From contig JAHCVI010000001.1 of assembly GCA_019096155.1 (NCBI GenBank), positions 8,742,001-8,806,000 on the forward strand: 64,000 nucleotides of DNA. Direction: 5' to 3'. This DNA comes from Staphylotrichum longicolle (Eukaryota; Ascomycota; Sordariomycetes; Sordariales; Chaetomiaceae). Positions 11,120-23,215 of the stretch are shown here, piece after piece. The translations under genes and the position numbers were made by a program. Position 1 is the first letter of the stretch; every line of letters starts with the position of its first letter. The notes under the pieces are model-generated. The model was not told the DNA's origin, did not search any database, and saw only the letters and a list, made by a program, of their open reading frames with translations.

Positions 11120-13807
11120 TCCAGCCGGTACGGGTTGCCAGGTGCGCAGCCGGGCCACCTGGCTAACAACGGGGCCGCGTATAGCAAGATGTCTGGGCTG
11201 GGACCTCTGGGTTGGATCCTGATGTGCGCTGTGCTGTGCAGTGTGCGCACTCTGCCGCGCCAACAACCAAGTGAGATGCCCTGGATTGGGTTCCTGGGAG
11301 AGCCGACCGCTGCAGGCAATGCCGGGCACGCAGCAGCGACAGTGTGTCGGGGTCTTATTACGGGGCAGGTAAGAAATGGAAAATAGGCAGATTGCCGTCT
11401 GCGACAAATGAGCGACCTCTCCGATGAGGCACGGACGAGTGTTGGAGGGGCTCTGATGCGATGCAGGAACCGCGGAAACAGCCCTGGAGATGAACGAAAG
11501 GCCAGGAACGGAACAGCCTGAGGTGGGCCGCGCTGCGCCCAAATCGCCCGATGCCAAACTGGCAAACTGGCATGGACAAGGAACGCTCCGGTACTCTGCC
11601 CGTTCTTCCCTTCCACAGCCCCCAGTCCACACGCTAAGGCCGCCAGGGGTCCCAAGACCCCGCCGTGCTGCGATTGTCCACTCCCAGGCCCCGTGGTTGC
11701 GATCTGATTCGCAGCCGACCCTGACAGCTCGGGTTTTCCCTGTCGATCGACTGGATTTCCGACGAGAAACTCGAAGGCGCTGTCGAACGGATGACGACGA
11801 CCGCCAACAGGGTGTCCCACGTCTCCTGAGGCGAGTCGGAAGCCTGACGGAAACAGCATGACAGCTCAGAGTGAAAGAACTGGCCTTATTCATTTCCAGT
11901 TCCGTCATTGCGGTGGCCGGTCTCGGTCAGCAAAGGTCAGTCGTCACATCCTGCGTTCTGAAGGTGGCCAACCAAGTCCCGAATCCAGGCTCCTGAAACG
12001 GACCTCTCAGAATAGCGCGCAGCGATTCGTCTGTACTGTGTAGTTAACCATCTCCCATCAGGGGGCTCTTTGTTGGGAGAGTCTGGACTCGACGCGCCGA
12101 GTCAATCAGCATGCAGCAAGGGACAGGCTGCAAGAGCAACATGGAATGCATGGCCCGGTGATGTGCAGCAGGGTCGGTAACAAGCGCCTGTGGTTCATAC
12201 GAGAACGGCAAGACGACGGCGCCAGAGGCGTCGCACTCGGCTATACTCAGATGCCAGTGATCACATCGGCTGCAGCAAAAACGAAAAGCACATTGACGCA
12301 AACAGATGAACATCATCAAAGACACAAAATGGCAGGTCAAGAAAGACCATCGTTGAAGTACGTATTCCTTCTTGGTCAACCATGTTGCAACAAGCCCTCG
12401 GCTGTCATTGGTGCAGGATCCATGTACAGAACGTTGGAGTCGTCGGTCATCCGACATCACAACCCTCAGTTGCGAGCGCTAAAACAGATGCTGCCACAGT
12501 AGTACAGTGCAAGGGAATTGCTATGTAACATTATCCCACAACCGGCACTACTTCACTAATAACTCGCCGTGGCTCAACCTTCGCGAACACGAGCCACCAA
12601 TATCAAAATCTCAACAACACGATGTTTATGTTGGGCGTGTCAGGCACATCAAGCAATGCCACCCCTTCATCAATGAGCTTGTTGCCGCGCATGCGTCTGA
12701 GTTGTGTTGCTCAGTACTATAGAGGGAAAAGAGGGGGGGGAAGAGGAAGAAGAGGAAGAGAAGAATAAGAAAAGGAAGAAGAAAGATAAAAAACCAAAGA
12801 TGCAATAGTTCTAAGCTCAATCTCACTTTATTTCATCAAGGATTCAAGCTTTCTCGGTACCGATGGCAAGAAATGGAGATGTCAATTGTTCTAGTGATTT
12901 TGATGGACGCCTTTTGCTGCCCACAAGGAGTGTCGGATGCTTTCCAAAATCGAGCGATCAATTGCCCCGTGCGGCCCCTGCAGGCTGCGCCTCGACGGAA
13001 GTCGGCGGTTCAAGCGGGGTTATTTTCGCTAGCCGTAAGAGGATTAGCCCAGGAACACAACAGGTCTGAAACTCGGGCTGTCTTGGCCTCGACCTGTCAG
13101 CTTCTGCCATCTGAATCAGACTGCTTGGTTGCACGAACCATCTCTTCTCAGCTTATCACCATCTTCAGAGTGATGCGCACTCTCAATGCTTTAAACTAAT
13201 GTGGGAGGCAGGTCGACGAGGTCAGCCATGATGGACCGGGCGGTGAACCGTGCAAGAGGACGATCCTCGCCTCGCCAGCGCATCCCGTTTCAGGACGACT
13301 CCATTTCTGACAAAGATGTCAATGAAATCATCGCAGTGAATTCTGCTCACAGCTCGTAAACACCAAGTGGAAATGACGGCGACTGTGTAAGGTACGGGGC
13401 ACTCAAGCTGATTCTCCTCAGCTCGCCTGGTCGCAGAGACCAAGCTTTGATAGGGCGGCACCGAAGCGCCGACTCTGAGAGGTGGAGGGTGTGATTGCAG
13501 AGCTGGCTCATGTGCCTGCAGCTCGGCAGGCGGTCTTTCTCAATGCCCCAATGGCCATCATTCGGCACGGCAGTCCTAGTTCACGCCAATGGAACCCAGA
13601 TCTCTGGCTGTTCCAACTTATCGTGGATGTGATACGCAATCAAAGCTCAGGTGGTTGGAATAGCACCAGCTTGGCACGGGTTAAGGACCCGATTAGTTAT
13701 GTAAGCGGACCGGGGAACCTGCGCTGGGGCTGCCTTGCCGGCCGCGATCGTCTCCATTCCCCGCAATTTCTTGAACCTCGATTCGATGACATACAACCGC
13801 CGCAGCC
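11120..13807. other. 2.7 kb intergenic region between RhoGAP and BET2
   Basis: The two genes are divergent, so this holds both promoters. The first 800 bp (11.1-11.9 kb) is GC-rich and open on the minus strand for 260 codons, but the reading is Arg/Pro/Ser-rich, resembles no family and has no partner exon. The middle (12.0-12.9 kb) is AT-richer and contains a polypurine run at 12721-12792. No gene was supported. Confidence 0.5.
12721..12792. repeat. Polypurine tract
   Basis: A purine-only run of 45 nt (12721-12765) includes eight consecutive G, and continues with only two T interruptions to 12792. It is a simple-sequence tract with no coding sense, and could form unusual DNA structure. Confidence 0.8.
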
Positions 13808-14859
13808 ATGTCGCAGAACTTCGAGCAGCTCCCTGAGGAGCTCCAGCTAGCCACGTCAGCCCATGTCAAGTACATCCAGAGCTTGGATACGAGGAAAGAC
13901 GAATATGACTACTGGCTAACCGAGCATCTCCGGCTCAACGGCCTGTACTGGGGCCTGACGGCGCTGCACCTTCTGGGCCGCCCTGATGCCCTGCCCCGCG
14001 CCGAGACCATCGACTTTGTGCTCTCATGCCAGCACGACAGCGGCGGCTTCGGCGCCGCCCCCGGCCACGATGCCCACATGCTCTCCACCGTCAGCGCCGT
14101 GCAGATTCTCGCCATGGTTGACGCCTTTGACGAGCTGGAGGCGCGCGGGAAGGGCAAGGCGCGTGTGGGGGAGTGTGCGTCTCTCAGTATGCGGCTTCGA
14201 GAGTCAAGCCTGGGATGCTGATTTCTTTTGTGTTTCTAGACATTGCCAACCTTCAAAACCGCGAGACCGGCACATTTGCTGGTGACGAGTGGGGCGAGGA
14301 AGACACGCGTTTCCTGTACGGTGCCTTCAATGCGCTGTCCCTCCTGGGACTCCTTCACCTTGTCGACGTGGATAAGGCAGTCAACCATATTGCGGCATGT
14401 GCCAACTTTGACGGAGGATACGGAGTGAGCCCCGGCGCCGAGTCCCACTCTGGGCAGATATTTACATGCGTCGCCGCCCTGACGATCGCCGGGCGACAGG
14501 ACCTTATTGACAAGGAGCGGCTGGGGCGTTGGCTCAGTGAAAGGCAGATTGCCGGAGGCGGTCTCAACGGCCGGCCCGAGAAGAAGGAGGATGTCTGCTA
14601 CAGCTGGTGGGTATTGAGCAGCTTGGAGATGATTGGCAAGACGCACTGGATCGACAAGGAGCAGCTCGTGGCCTTTATCCTGCGCTGCCAAGACCCCGAG
14701 CGAGGTGGCATCTCTGACAGACCTGGTGATATGGTCGATGTCTGGCACACGTTGTTTGGTCTCACCGGGTTAAGCTTGCTCAAGTACCCAGGGTTGCAGC
14801 CTGTTGATGAGGTCTACTGTTTGCCCAAATCGACTGTTGCGCGGGTGTTGGGCCGATGA
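13808..14859 (+). CDS. BET2: BET2, Rab geranylgeranyltransferase type II beta subunit
   Basis: The beta subunit of RabGGTase forms the active site that adds geranylgeranyl groups to Rab C-termini, with BET4 and the Rab escort protein MRS6. Exons are 13808-14174 and 14240-14859; the join gives ARVGE-YIANLQNRETGTF, and the product is 328 residues, typical of BET2. Alpha/alpha-barrel repeats are visible: VLSCQHDSGGFGAAPGHDAH, NFDGGYGVSPGAESHSGQ, ERQIAGGGLNGRPEKKEDVC and LRCQDPERGGISDRPGDMVD. The zinc ligands are Asp240, Cys242 and His292, almost at the same numbers as in the mammalian enzyme. The ERGGISDRPGDMVDVWHT motif separates it from farnesyltransferase and GGTase-I beta subunits. The ATG at 13808 follows a leader with no competing in-frame ATG. 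Confidence 0.95.
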
Positions 14860-17000
14860 GCCGCAATTTAATCCTCCATCTCTCCACATTGGTCCATTCA
14901 CCCTTCTCCTCCGTGCGGTATTGAGTGACGTTAAAATGGGTCGCCCATTTCTCAGCGTCGGAGTAGAGTACATTAAGAACACCCAACCTTTTCATCCTTC
15001 TGGTTAAGTGCCAGCCTTTTATTGGTTGTCATCTTGCAGCGTCGTTATTGGCATTTGCCTTGATTGAGCATATAATCATATCCAGGTTTCAGACTTCAGT
15101 TACCTGAAAGTTCTCTTTCAGGTAACTGAGCAGAAATTACTCAACTTACTTCAAAGCCTTAACTACATAACAGGCTCTGACGCCTTGAGAAAGATTTCGG
15201 AAACCAAACTGAAATTGACGCCCATAGTAGTTTCCAGTCGCTTAATTTTTTTTTTGTTTTGTCTCACTTCCAGGGTGCTCCCAGGCCCTGAGCTATTACG
15301 TTCAAGGTTCAACAATCACGATTACAGGTCCCCTAACCACACCCTCCCCCCCTTCACAGCCCCCTTCTCCTCCCCGTTTTCTACACCTGAATACAGTCAA
15401 GGGGTAGGCAGATACCGCCAAACACTGCTACTACCTCATGTCATGCTTAGAAAGGGAGGTCGTCTGAATACAGTGTTCCAATCATCACAAGAACTGATCC
15501 CCCAAGCCTCATTGACTACCAGTATCCTGCCATTACGGATCTGTACCGCAGCACGTACCCTTTGCATAAACCGCAGATAAGACTTAAGTCCTGTTCTCCT
15601 TTCCAATACGCAGTCTGCATAACACCTGCTCAGCTATTCACCACCAACCCCTTTGCCCGAGTACAGTTATAGGGCCACTGGCTCTCAAAAGATCCCTAGG
15701 CAAGGAGTGTTACCGTCATCCAAACATCGAAGCCTGGCTCTAACCAGCCAAATATGCACATCTTGTGGACAGGACCGTGGACTTCTCCAGCTGCCGTTCC
15801 CAAGTGAGCAACCAACAGAATATCACACCTTTTGCCAGCTCTTCGTGCCCGGTCGCTTGCGGTTGTCATGGCAATCTGCCCCAACCTGAGCAGTCCCCCG
15901 TCAGATGCTCGGCGATGACATCGTCCCCCGGAACGACCTAGAATCACACAGGCAACTCGGGGGTCCGCTTTTGTTTTGAAAATTCGCTGACCAGTCCCTC
16001 TTCCTTCATCTTCTGTGGATGTTTCTCCACTTCGGAATCACATCTCATCGCTCTCGTCAACCTGGCCGTTGGGGTTCTCATCCTGAATTCCCCATTCCGA
16101 GACTGCCCAGTATCTTGAACCAAGGCACCAGATAGTACTGAAGGTTCCGGTTTCGACATACTCAACGCGAGCCTGGTGATCTTGGACTGAGGTTGCGACT
16201 GTTTTGGCTTCACCAACCACAAGGCCAACTCGTTTCTCGTCAGGACGCATGCGTGTTTCCCGTCACCCGCAAGAATCCTGCAAGGTAAGAAAACAGTGTC
16301 ATTTTGAGACTCATTCAAGTTCCCTTTCTCGCTTCGGTGCGGTTCAGGCACCCGGCCGACACCTTGTTCGTTCCTTCTGCTCTTCTCATGTTGAGCGTCA
16401 TCCTCAGGCATCCAAATATCAAGCATCCACTTGACCCAATCACAAGCAGCTTGCGCTTTCCCATCTTGTCACTTGACGTGGTGCGAGTAATGGCGGGTCC
16501 TGTGGTCGCTTCCCGTTTCTATCTTGGTCACCCGTCATCGTTCTTTCTTCTAACGCCTTGTTTTCACCCAGGTTTTCTCTCGGGTTTCTGGCTCAGCTGC
16601 GACTGCGTCCGTCTGTCCTTGGACTCTGGTCTCCAGGGCCCAGATCCTTGTGACGATACAGGGTTTGGCCAGTCTCGCCGCAGAGCCCATCTCAACATCA
16701 CAATCGGTCCCTTGTCTTCACATCCTCGGAGATCACGAGATCGGATTCGTTGGACATCATCATCAGTGTCTCTCTGAGTTCGCTACCTCAAGACCACTCC
16801 TAAGGCCTCCGGAAAATCAAGTCCCATAGGGATTCAAGGTCTCTCTTGCCCCCCATACACCAGAACCGCCTCGTGGTTTTCCAATCGTTCCTCCAGTCGA
16901 CTTTGTTTCCTTCCTCAACATTCATTCCTCCTACGGTCAGCTCTGCTGACCCTAGTCGCTCCTATCTGTAGGTTTCCACCAGGCCGTGGCTTTCTTGGCA
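14860..17000. other. 2.1 kb intergenic region with a perfect hairpin and a CT-rich leader
   Basis: After the BET2 stop the sequence is AT-richer and contains a perfect 15-bp inverted repeat at 15096-15129. From about 15.2 to 17.0 kb the plus strand is pyrimidine-rich (many CTC/TTC/CCC runs), as expected of a long 5' leader or promoter of the downstream zinc-finger gene. No open frame here looks coding. Confidence 0.5.
15096..15129. repeat. Perfect 15-bp inverted repeat with 4-nt loop
   Basis: TCAGTTACCTGAAAG (15096-15110) is followed by the loop TTCT and the exact reverse complement (15115-15129). It lies 237 bp after the BET2 stop, in non-coding sequence. Confidence 0.95.
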
Positions 17001-18800
17001 ATGGCTGCAACACGCATTGGCGAGTTGTGTCAGATACTGACCGCTCTTGAACAGATCATGGCAGCGGTTGCACCCATGGACCTGGTTGTGAGGATCAACC
17101 CAGCCTCTATCCCTCTTCAATGCACTCTCTGCCCCAAGAAACCCAAGTTCTCGGATCTCTCTCACCTTCTCACCCACATATCTTCAAAGAGCCACCTCGC
17201 CCACCGTTTCAAGGCCGAGCTGAGGGCCCGAGATGACACAGCGGCTTTGGAGGAGGTTCGACAGTACGATAACTGGTGCGAGCAGTATGGGATCAACGCT
17301 CTTCTTGCGGAGCGGATGGCCGCAAAAGAGCAGAAGAGGACCGGCAGGAGAGCGCGACCATTAAACACGGGGGTAAGCGATTCCGTGACGTCCCACTTGT
17401 TGATGAGTTCAGGCTGACCCCTTGATAGAACAACAAGCCCAACGCTGTTGCCAGCCATCACCACATGGTCAAAGCTGACCCCGACGAGTTCATTGAGCCT
17501 CTGCCGGCGTCCGCTCACTGGGCTACTGCTCCAGACCATTTCCAGGAAGGGCACCATGGCCACTTCGACCACTCTGTGTATCACACCCCGAACATGAAGC
17601 GTTCGCGCTCAGATCCTTCGGTCCCTAGCACCCCGGACAACGAACCGCGCGTGAAGTATTACCGGAGGTGGCCTTCGGAGGCGGAAACCGCGGACAGTGT
17701 GCTTATCTCCGATCGTTCTGAGAGCACCGAGTTTGACGACGACGACGCCAGCAAGCTGAAGGGCGTGAGGTACCCAGGAATGGGTCTCTTCGACTCGGCC
17801 GACGAGACACAGAAGAGAATGCGCAACCAGCGGAAAGACGACTCTGTCTTGAAGAGCATGGAGGAAGCCTCGTCTGGCATTGTGCCAAACGAGTTTGTGT
17901 GGACCGAGAATGGCGATTTTCAACGTATTCGGGACATCTATGCCAGTCCGTCAGTCGAGGGAAGCCCAGTTAGTCACGCCGTCGATGCCATGCTTCAGCC
18001 TGGTGCTAACTCAATCTTTCTTTACAGGTTCGCAGGGTTGTCGCCCGTGATGCTCATAAGCCGAAACGGGGCCGTCGTTCCACGGCTGCTGCCGCGAGTG
18101 GGCCAGCTCGCTCACGCACCTCCGCCCGAACCGCTCGACTGGCATCCCGAAACAAGCCGCAGCGCGGAAAGCCCTCTCTTCTCGAGCAGCATGACAATGA
18201 CGGGCTCCCAGAGACGGCCGATGGCTACGACATCTTCCATGATCCTCCGAAGCCGAGTCCAGGTGAGAGAGTGCTCGCAACCTCATGACACTTGATACTA
18301 ATGGTTCATAGCTCGAACCGAGAGCCCTATCAGGGAATCTCGGTATGACTTCCAAGACTTTTGCTGAAGGCCGCGATTGGTTTCTGACATGGTGCAGTTT
18401 CGACCTCCGTGGCCTTCGCCGCCGCCCTGCCCTACAGTCCTTGAACCCGAACCTTTCCTTGGTTTCCCCGGCGCAAAAGCCAGGAAAAGCCCTCTCCTAC
18501 ATTTCTCCTCAAGACGCCGGGGCACCCTCCTTTACGTCCCAGCCTCCAATTCCCAGCAGCCATTATTTCCAGCAACACACAATGGGGACCGGCACGTTCA
18601 ACCCCTTGTGTGTTCAGGCCAGAGGTGGTTACTACAACCCCTACACCTACACGAACTTTGGCAACGAGGCAAAACCATCGACGGCAAACTTTCCCACAAC
18701 CAGTGCGATGAATTTGGGCAGTATGCCGTTCAACGCGTTCGGCGGACCCTTTGCGTCGGACTCGACCCATGAGCGTGTCGATCAGGATTTCGATCTCTGA
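17001..18800 (+). CDS. Uncharacterised protein with one C2H2-type zinc finger and AT-hook-like motifs
   Basis: I do not recognise a named gene. Five exons fit: 17001-17372, 17429-17968, 18028-18262, 18312-18342 and 18398-18800 (526 residues); all boundaries are GT-AG and the frame closes at a stop after DQDFDL. The start is the ATG at 17001, because the frame upstream has only a GTG and then a splice-like site. Near the N-terminus is LQCTLCPKKPKFSDLSHLLTH, a C2H2 arrangement C41-x2-C44-x14-H59-x5-H65. Exon 3 encodes the basic segment DAHKPKRGRRSTAAAA and a second NKPQRGKPS, both like AT-hooks. The middle is acidic and Ser-rich (STEFDDDDASKL), and the C-terminus is Tyr/Asn/Gly-rich. A nuclear DNA- or RNA-binding role is inference. 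The fourth exon, 31 nt, is unusually short. Confidence 0.75.
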
Positions 18801-19518
18801 TGTGGGCAGCAATGGACCGCTGCCGCACATCAATCGTGAGTGGCATACCGGCATCTCACCATGTAAGGTAACTGACCCAGAGTTGCTGCGACATGGCCCC
18901 AGAGCGCTGGGAGCTGACGAAGCCCATCCGCCATTGCCTGCGGTTCAGAGTTGGGCAACAGGAACTTTTCGTTGGGTTTCTTGGTCGCGGACCGCCAAGT
19001 AACGGACGACGACTTGGAAGGGAGTTGGGGACGCGAGGAGCCAAGGGCGTTAGGAAGCATGATCTTTTGATTCGTTATCCCCATCTTCTACATATTCGCA
19101 GGACCTGCTAGGACTGAGGACCACCATTCGTTACTTGGTCGTATTTAGCAGGGGACCTTGATCGATAGCTGGCTTACAGACTTAATCACATATCTTGTCT
19201 TTGCCACAACCAGACTTCGTGGATGCTGCCTCATTCTGATATGTACTGTTCTTGCTTGGCAGCTAACATCCAGAAGGATGGTGTCCGGCTTGGTTACTGT
19301 TGGAGTGTAACAAGATGACGTTTCTGGTTGCTTCGCCAGACCTGGCACACTAGCCTACAATAACCTCGGACAATGAAAACTCGCACCGAGACTGACAGGC
19401 CCCCTATAATACAACAAGCGACATAAGCTAACAGCTACCATCTGATACCAACACAGAGGTAAGGTATGTACCGACACCGCGGTCAAAGCAACGCCCCATC
19501 CCGTCCCGTCTCGTCTAC
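18801..19518. other. Convergent spacer between the zinc-finger gene and MSH3
   Basis: About 0.7 kb between convergent genes. Nothing coding or repetitive was seen; the last 130 bp before MSH3 are A/C-rich and probably belong to its 3' UTR. Confidence 0.5.
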
Positions 19519-19541
19519 TCAACCACCCAATCTACAATTGC

Positions 19542-22500
19542 TCAATGCCCGACACCAAATGTTCCAGCTGGTCCTCCGCGCCCCCCCCCCGCCCCCACCG
19601 TCGCCCCCAAGGACGTCGGCCAGCAGCCTGACGGCGCCCTGCAGCCGGCGCGCCTTGACGCCCTCCTCCATCTCGCGCGACTTGCGTGCCGCCACGTCGA
19701 GCACCGCCGCGGGATGCGCGCCAGCCGCGCCACATTGAGCCCGTACGATCGGTGCGCCACGCCGTCGGCGACCTCGTAGAGGAAGGTGATTTCCTCGTCG
19801 CCGCGTCCTTCTTCTTCTTCTTCCTCCTCGTCGTCGCCCCCTCCCCCTTCTCCGTCTCCTTGTTTCCCGCGGGGGGAGGTGGCCTCGAAGCGCATGTGCA
19901 CGCAGCGCACGCGGCCGCCGCCCAGGCCCTGGGCGACGCGCGCCAGGCTCTGGTAGTGCGTGATGAAGAGGGTCAGGCAGCGGGTCTCGCGGACGACGTG
20001 CTCGAGCACGGCGTGGGCAATGGCGGTGCCGTCGTGGGTCGAGGTGCCGCGGCCGAGCTCGTCGAGGACGACGAGCGAGCGCGGGGTCGCGCCGCGCAGG
20101 ATGGCCGCCGTCTCCGACACTTCGACCATGAAGGTGCTCTCCCCGGCGAACAGGTTGTCGCGCGCGCCCATGCGCGTGTAGATGGCGTCGGTCAGGGTGA
20201 GGGTCATGGCGGTGGCGGGCACGAAGGAGCCGATCTGCGCGAGCAGGACGAGGAGGGCGACGGCGCGGACGTAGCTGGATTTGCCGCCCATGTTGGGACC
20301 CGTGATGAGCTGGGCGAGCGGGGAGGGTGAGGCGAGGGAGGTGGTGAAGGGGATGTAGCCGTCGGGGAGGGTGTGTTCGGCGATGGGGTGGCGGCCGTCG
20401 GTGATGGAGATTGTGGGGGCCGTGGAGGAGGGGAGGAAGGTGGGTTTACTGTAGCCGGGGAGGGCGGCCACCTGGGCGAGGGAGAGGAGGCAGTCCAGGG
20501 TGGCGAGCGAGGCGACGGCGTCGCGGAGGGGTTGGTATTCCGCGGCGATGGACTTGAGGAGGTCGGCGAAGGCCGTGTCGCAGGCTGCTGCGAGGGCTTC
20601 CTTGTGCTGGTCGCGCTCGTTTATCAGACGCATCACCTCAGGGGTGTGGAATCGGGAGAGCTTCTTTGTGCCGCTGATCTTGGCCCACGATGCTGGGACA
20701 TGCTTCAGATCCGTGTTGGGGACCTCGATCAAGTACTCGATGCCAGACACAGTGACGTAGGTAACAGGGCTCTTCTTGGACAACTTCGCTGCCGCATCCT
20801 TGCGGTGGGCATCGAGATCAGCCTCGACGGCGGCGATGCCCAGCTTGTGGTTGGTAATATCCTCCGCCTCCTCATCGTCGCGGAAGAAGGTGTACTTGTC
20901 GTCTTTTCTCGCGGCCTCGGCGTTGATCCGGTCGAGGTACGCGCTGACGATGTCCCCGACACCTGGGAGAGAGCAGATCGCCTCGCCGATGAGGCGGGAT
21001 TCAAAGCCCGTGTCCGCGGGTGTCTTCGCTCTGGAAAATTCATACGAGATTTTCTGGAGCGTCTGTAGAGTTGAGAGGAGCTCTGGGCGGCTGCACTTTC
21101 CGTAGTAGATACGAATGAGGTTGCGCTCAAGATCGGCCCTGATCGAGGTGAGCACGCCACCTAGCTTGTCGACCTTGATCGTGGACTGATTGTTGACGAG
21201 CTCCTCAACAGCAGCGACGCGCTCCTCCAACCGTTCCCGGTCGAGCAAAGGACGGCCGATCCATTTCCGCAGCAGCCTTCGCCCAGGACGGGTCCGTGTC
21301 TTATCCAGTGCCCACAGCAGACTGCCCTTCTCGGACTGGTCCGTTGCGTTTCTGTACACCTCCAAACTTTCCAGGGTGGTGCCATTGATCAGCATATGCT
21401 GTCTTGTGCTGAACGACTGAAAGTATTTGGTCAGGTCGAAGATGTGCTCGAGTCCATACTCGGTCAGATGGGTGATCATGGCCGATAGGCATATCGCAAC
21501 AGGCTCCGGCAGGTTTAGCACTTTGTCAAGGAGGGCTGCGGAGCGTTCGTCGCTGTTTTTGGTTTTGCCGGCGTAGAACTGTGTGACGTGGGAAGCCGCC
21601 TCCGCGGCCATGGTCCTGCTCTTGGGTACCCTCTCGACGCGGCTCCTGTCGCCAAAGACGTTGGTACTGCTGCCAGCAAGATGCTGTACCAGCTTGTCGG
21701 TCGCCTTGGAAAGCTCGCCGACAATGAGAAGCTCGCAGGGGGAGATGTGGAGGAGACGGGTCTCGATCTCGCGCCTCATGAATCCGTCTTCGAAATCGTC
21801 GTAAATGATGTCTCCAGTCGCGGGCTGAACGGCAATGATGCCCACATCAACCTTTTCGTCGGTCCCCGAGCCCTTTGCCGGCGACTCTGTGAGACAAAGC
21901 AGGTAACCACCGGCGGGGGCACCAGTGCCTTCGGCCGGCTGGTCGAGCTCCCCAGTCTCGTCGATGTACGTCCCCTTGGTGTAGATATTCGTGAGCTTCC
22001 TGACAAATGGCGCATTGCGGTTGTCGCCGGCTTTCTTGAGCGCTGCCGTTTCGAGCTGGCGCACGACCCCGACCTTGTGCCCCGCGGCAACCAGGCGCTT
22101 GACGTGGACATTGAGGCGATGAACGGGGATGCTGGCCGATGCAAAGCGGTCGAGGTGGGCTTCTGACGGGTCTTTATAGTCGTTAGCGCGCTCAAGAGAC
22201 GGGTTGTATCTGGAGCATGCCTACGCTCGTCATATCTGAACTTGCCCGGAATGCAGACAATGCTCAGCTCCTTGGCTGCGATCCGAGCGTCCTCGCCAAA
22301 GAAGCGGAACTTGTAGCCCACCTCGACGACCAGTACGGTATCCAAGTGCTTCCTCTTGATATCGAGAAATTGGATTTCCATGGGCGTCAGCTTGCCCGTC
22401 TTGGCACCCTTCTTCTTGGTCTTTGCCGGCGGAGGCGATTCATCTTCCTCAGCATCGCCCTCTCCTTCATCATCACCATCCAAACCGGGGCTCTCGCTGG

Positions 22501-23074
22501 CACCCTGAAGCTCGCGCCTTCTGAACGAGGAGAGACTGTCGGGGTGACCGAGTTTCTTCACAAACTTTCGATGCAGTTCCTCCTTCTTCCGCTTCACTGC
22601 GGCATCCTCGTCAGCCTCGTCGGGCCCAGCCGCACCTAGGGGAGAGCGATCCGCATGATAGGCGTATCGCTCAGTCCGTGACGACGTGCTCGAGCTTGCG
22701 ACGGCAGCCTTGGCGGGCGCGTTTAGCAACTCTTCGGTGGTGACATCGACGTCCTCTTCCCCGTCGTCGTCGCCATCGTCGTCTGGAATCGACTTTGCAC
22801 GCTTCGCAGCGCGGCTGGATCGGCCGGTGGCAGAGCCGTTGCCATTGCCGGTGTTTTCCTGCAGCGGCCGTTTGCGGGCGGGTTTGGGGGTCGGCAAGAC
22901 AGAGGCAGAGCCAGAGCCAGAGACGTTGTCGTGTGTCTCGTTCTCCTTGGCTTTTTTCTCGTCTTTTTCTGCGACCTTGTCCCTGTCCGCGGCCTTCTTG
23001 CTGAGCCCGTTGATGGTGAAAAAGCTGGTCAGAGAAGCCTGCCTCTTCTCTGGCGGCCGAGAGGGGCCCGCCAT
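19542..23074 (-). CDS. MSH3: MSH3 mismatch-repair protein, with an apparent frameshift near the C-terminus
   Basis: MSH3 pairs with MSH2 as MutS-beta to recognise insertion-deletion loops. Exon 1 is 22225-23074 and exon 2 is 19542-22162 (intron 62 bp); the join reads GKFRYDE-QAHLDRFASASIPVHRL. The true start is ATG 23072-23074 (MAGPSRPPEKRQASLTSFF); the frame continues upstream only from a TTG. Residues 12-19, QASLTSFF, form a PCNA-binding (PIP) box. The mismatch-binding domain begins at LTPMEIQFLDIKRKH; Walker A is GPNMGGKSS (905-913), followed by DELGRGTSTHDGTAIAHAVL and the late block VADGVAHRSYGLNVARLARI. Just after this (about 19704-19712) the frame departs from the family: the expected AVLDVAARKSREMEEGVKAR lies one frame over and ends at 19519. 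As read, the protein is 1156 residues with an unrelated Arg-rich tail. Confidence 0.93.
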
Positions 23075-23198
23075 GGCGGTGGGAGCAGGTGGGTGCGATG
23101 GAGGCGAGTCTGTCGTGGTGATGTCACCCGAAGCCAAATCCCGTCAAACGCGGTCTTCTCCAGTTTCGCACCTGCGCGGGTTGGCGTCGGGCCTGGCG

Positions 23199-23215
23199 AC
23201 GCGCACTGAGCGCGT
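23199..23215. promoter_or_regulatory. MBF/E2F-like inverted repeat upstream of MSH3
   Basis: ACGCGC (23199-23204), ACTGA, GCGCGT (23210-23215), followed by TT, lies about 125 bp upstream of the MSH3 start on the minus strand. It has the same arms as the element upstream of MCM7 in this window, with a 5-nt instead of a 6-nt spacer. Confidence 0.55.

Noticed and set aside
11077..11859. 260-codon minus-strand frame upstream of the RhoGAP start
   Set aside because: Overlaps the first RhoGAP exon in another frame; Arg/Pro/Ser-rich without recognisable domains.
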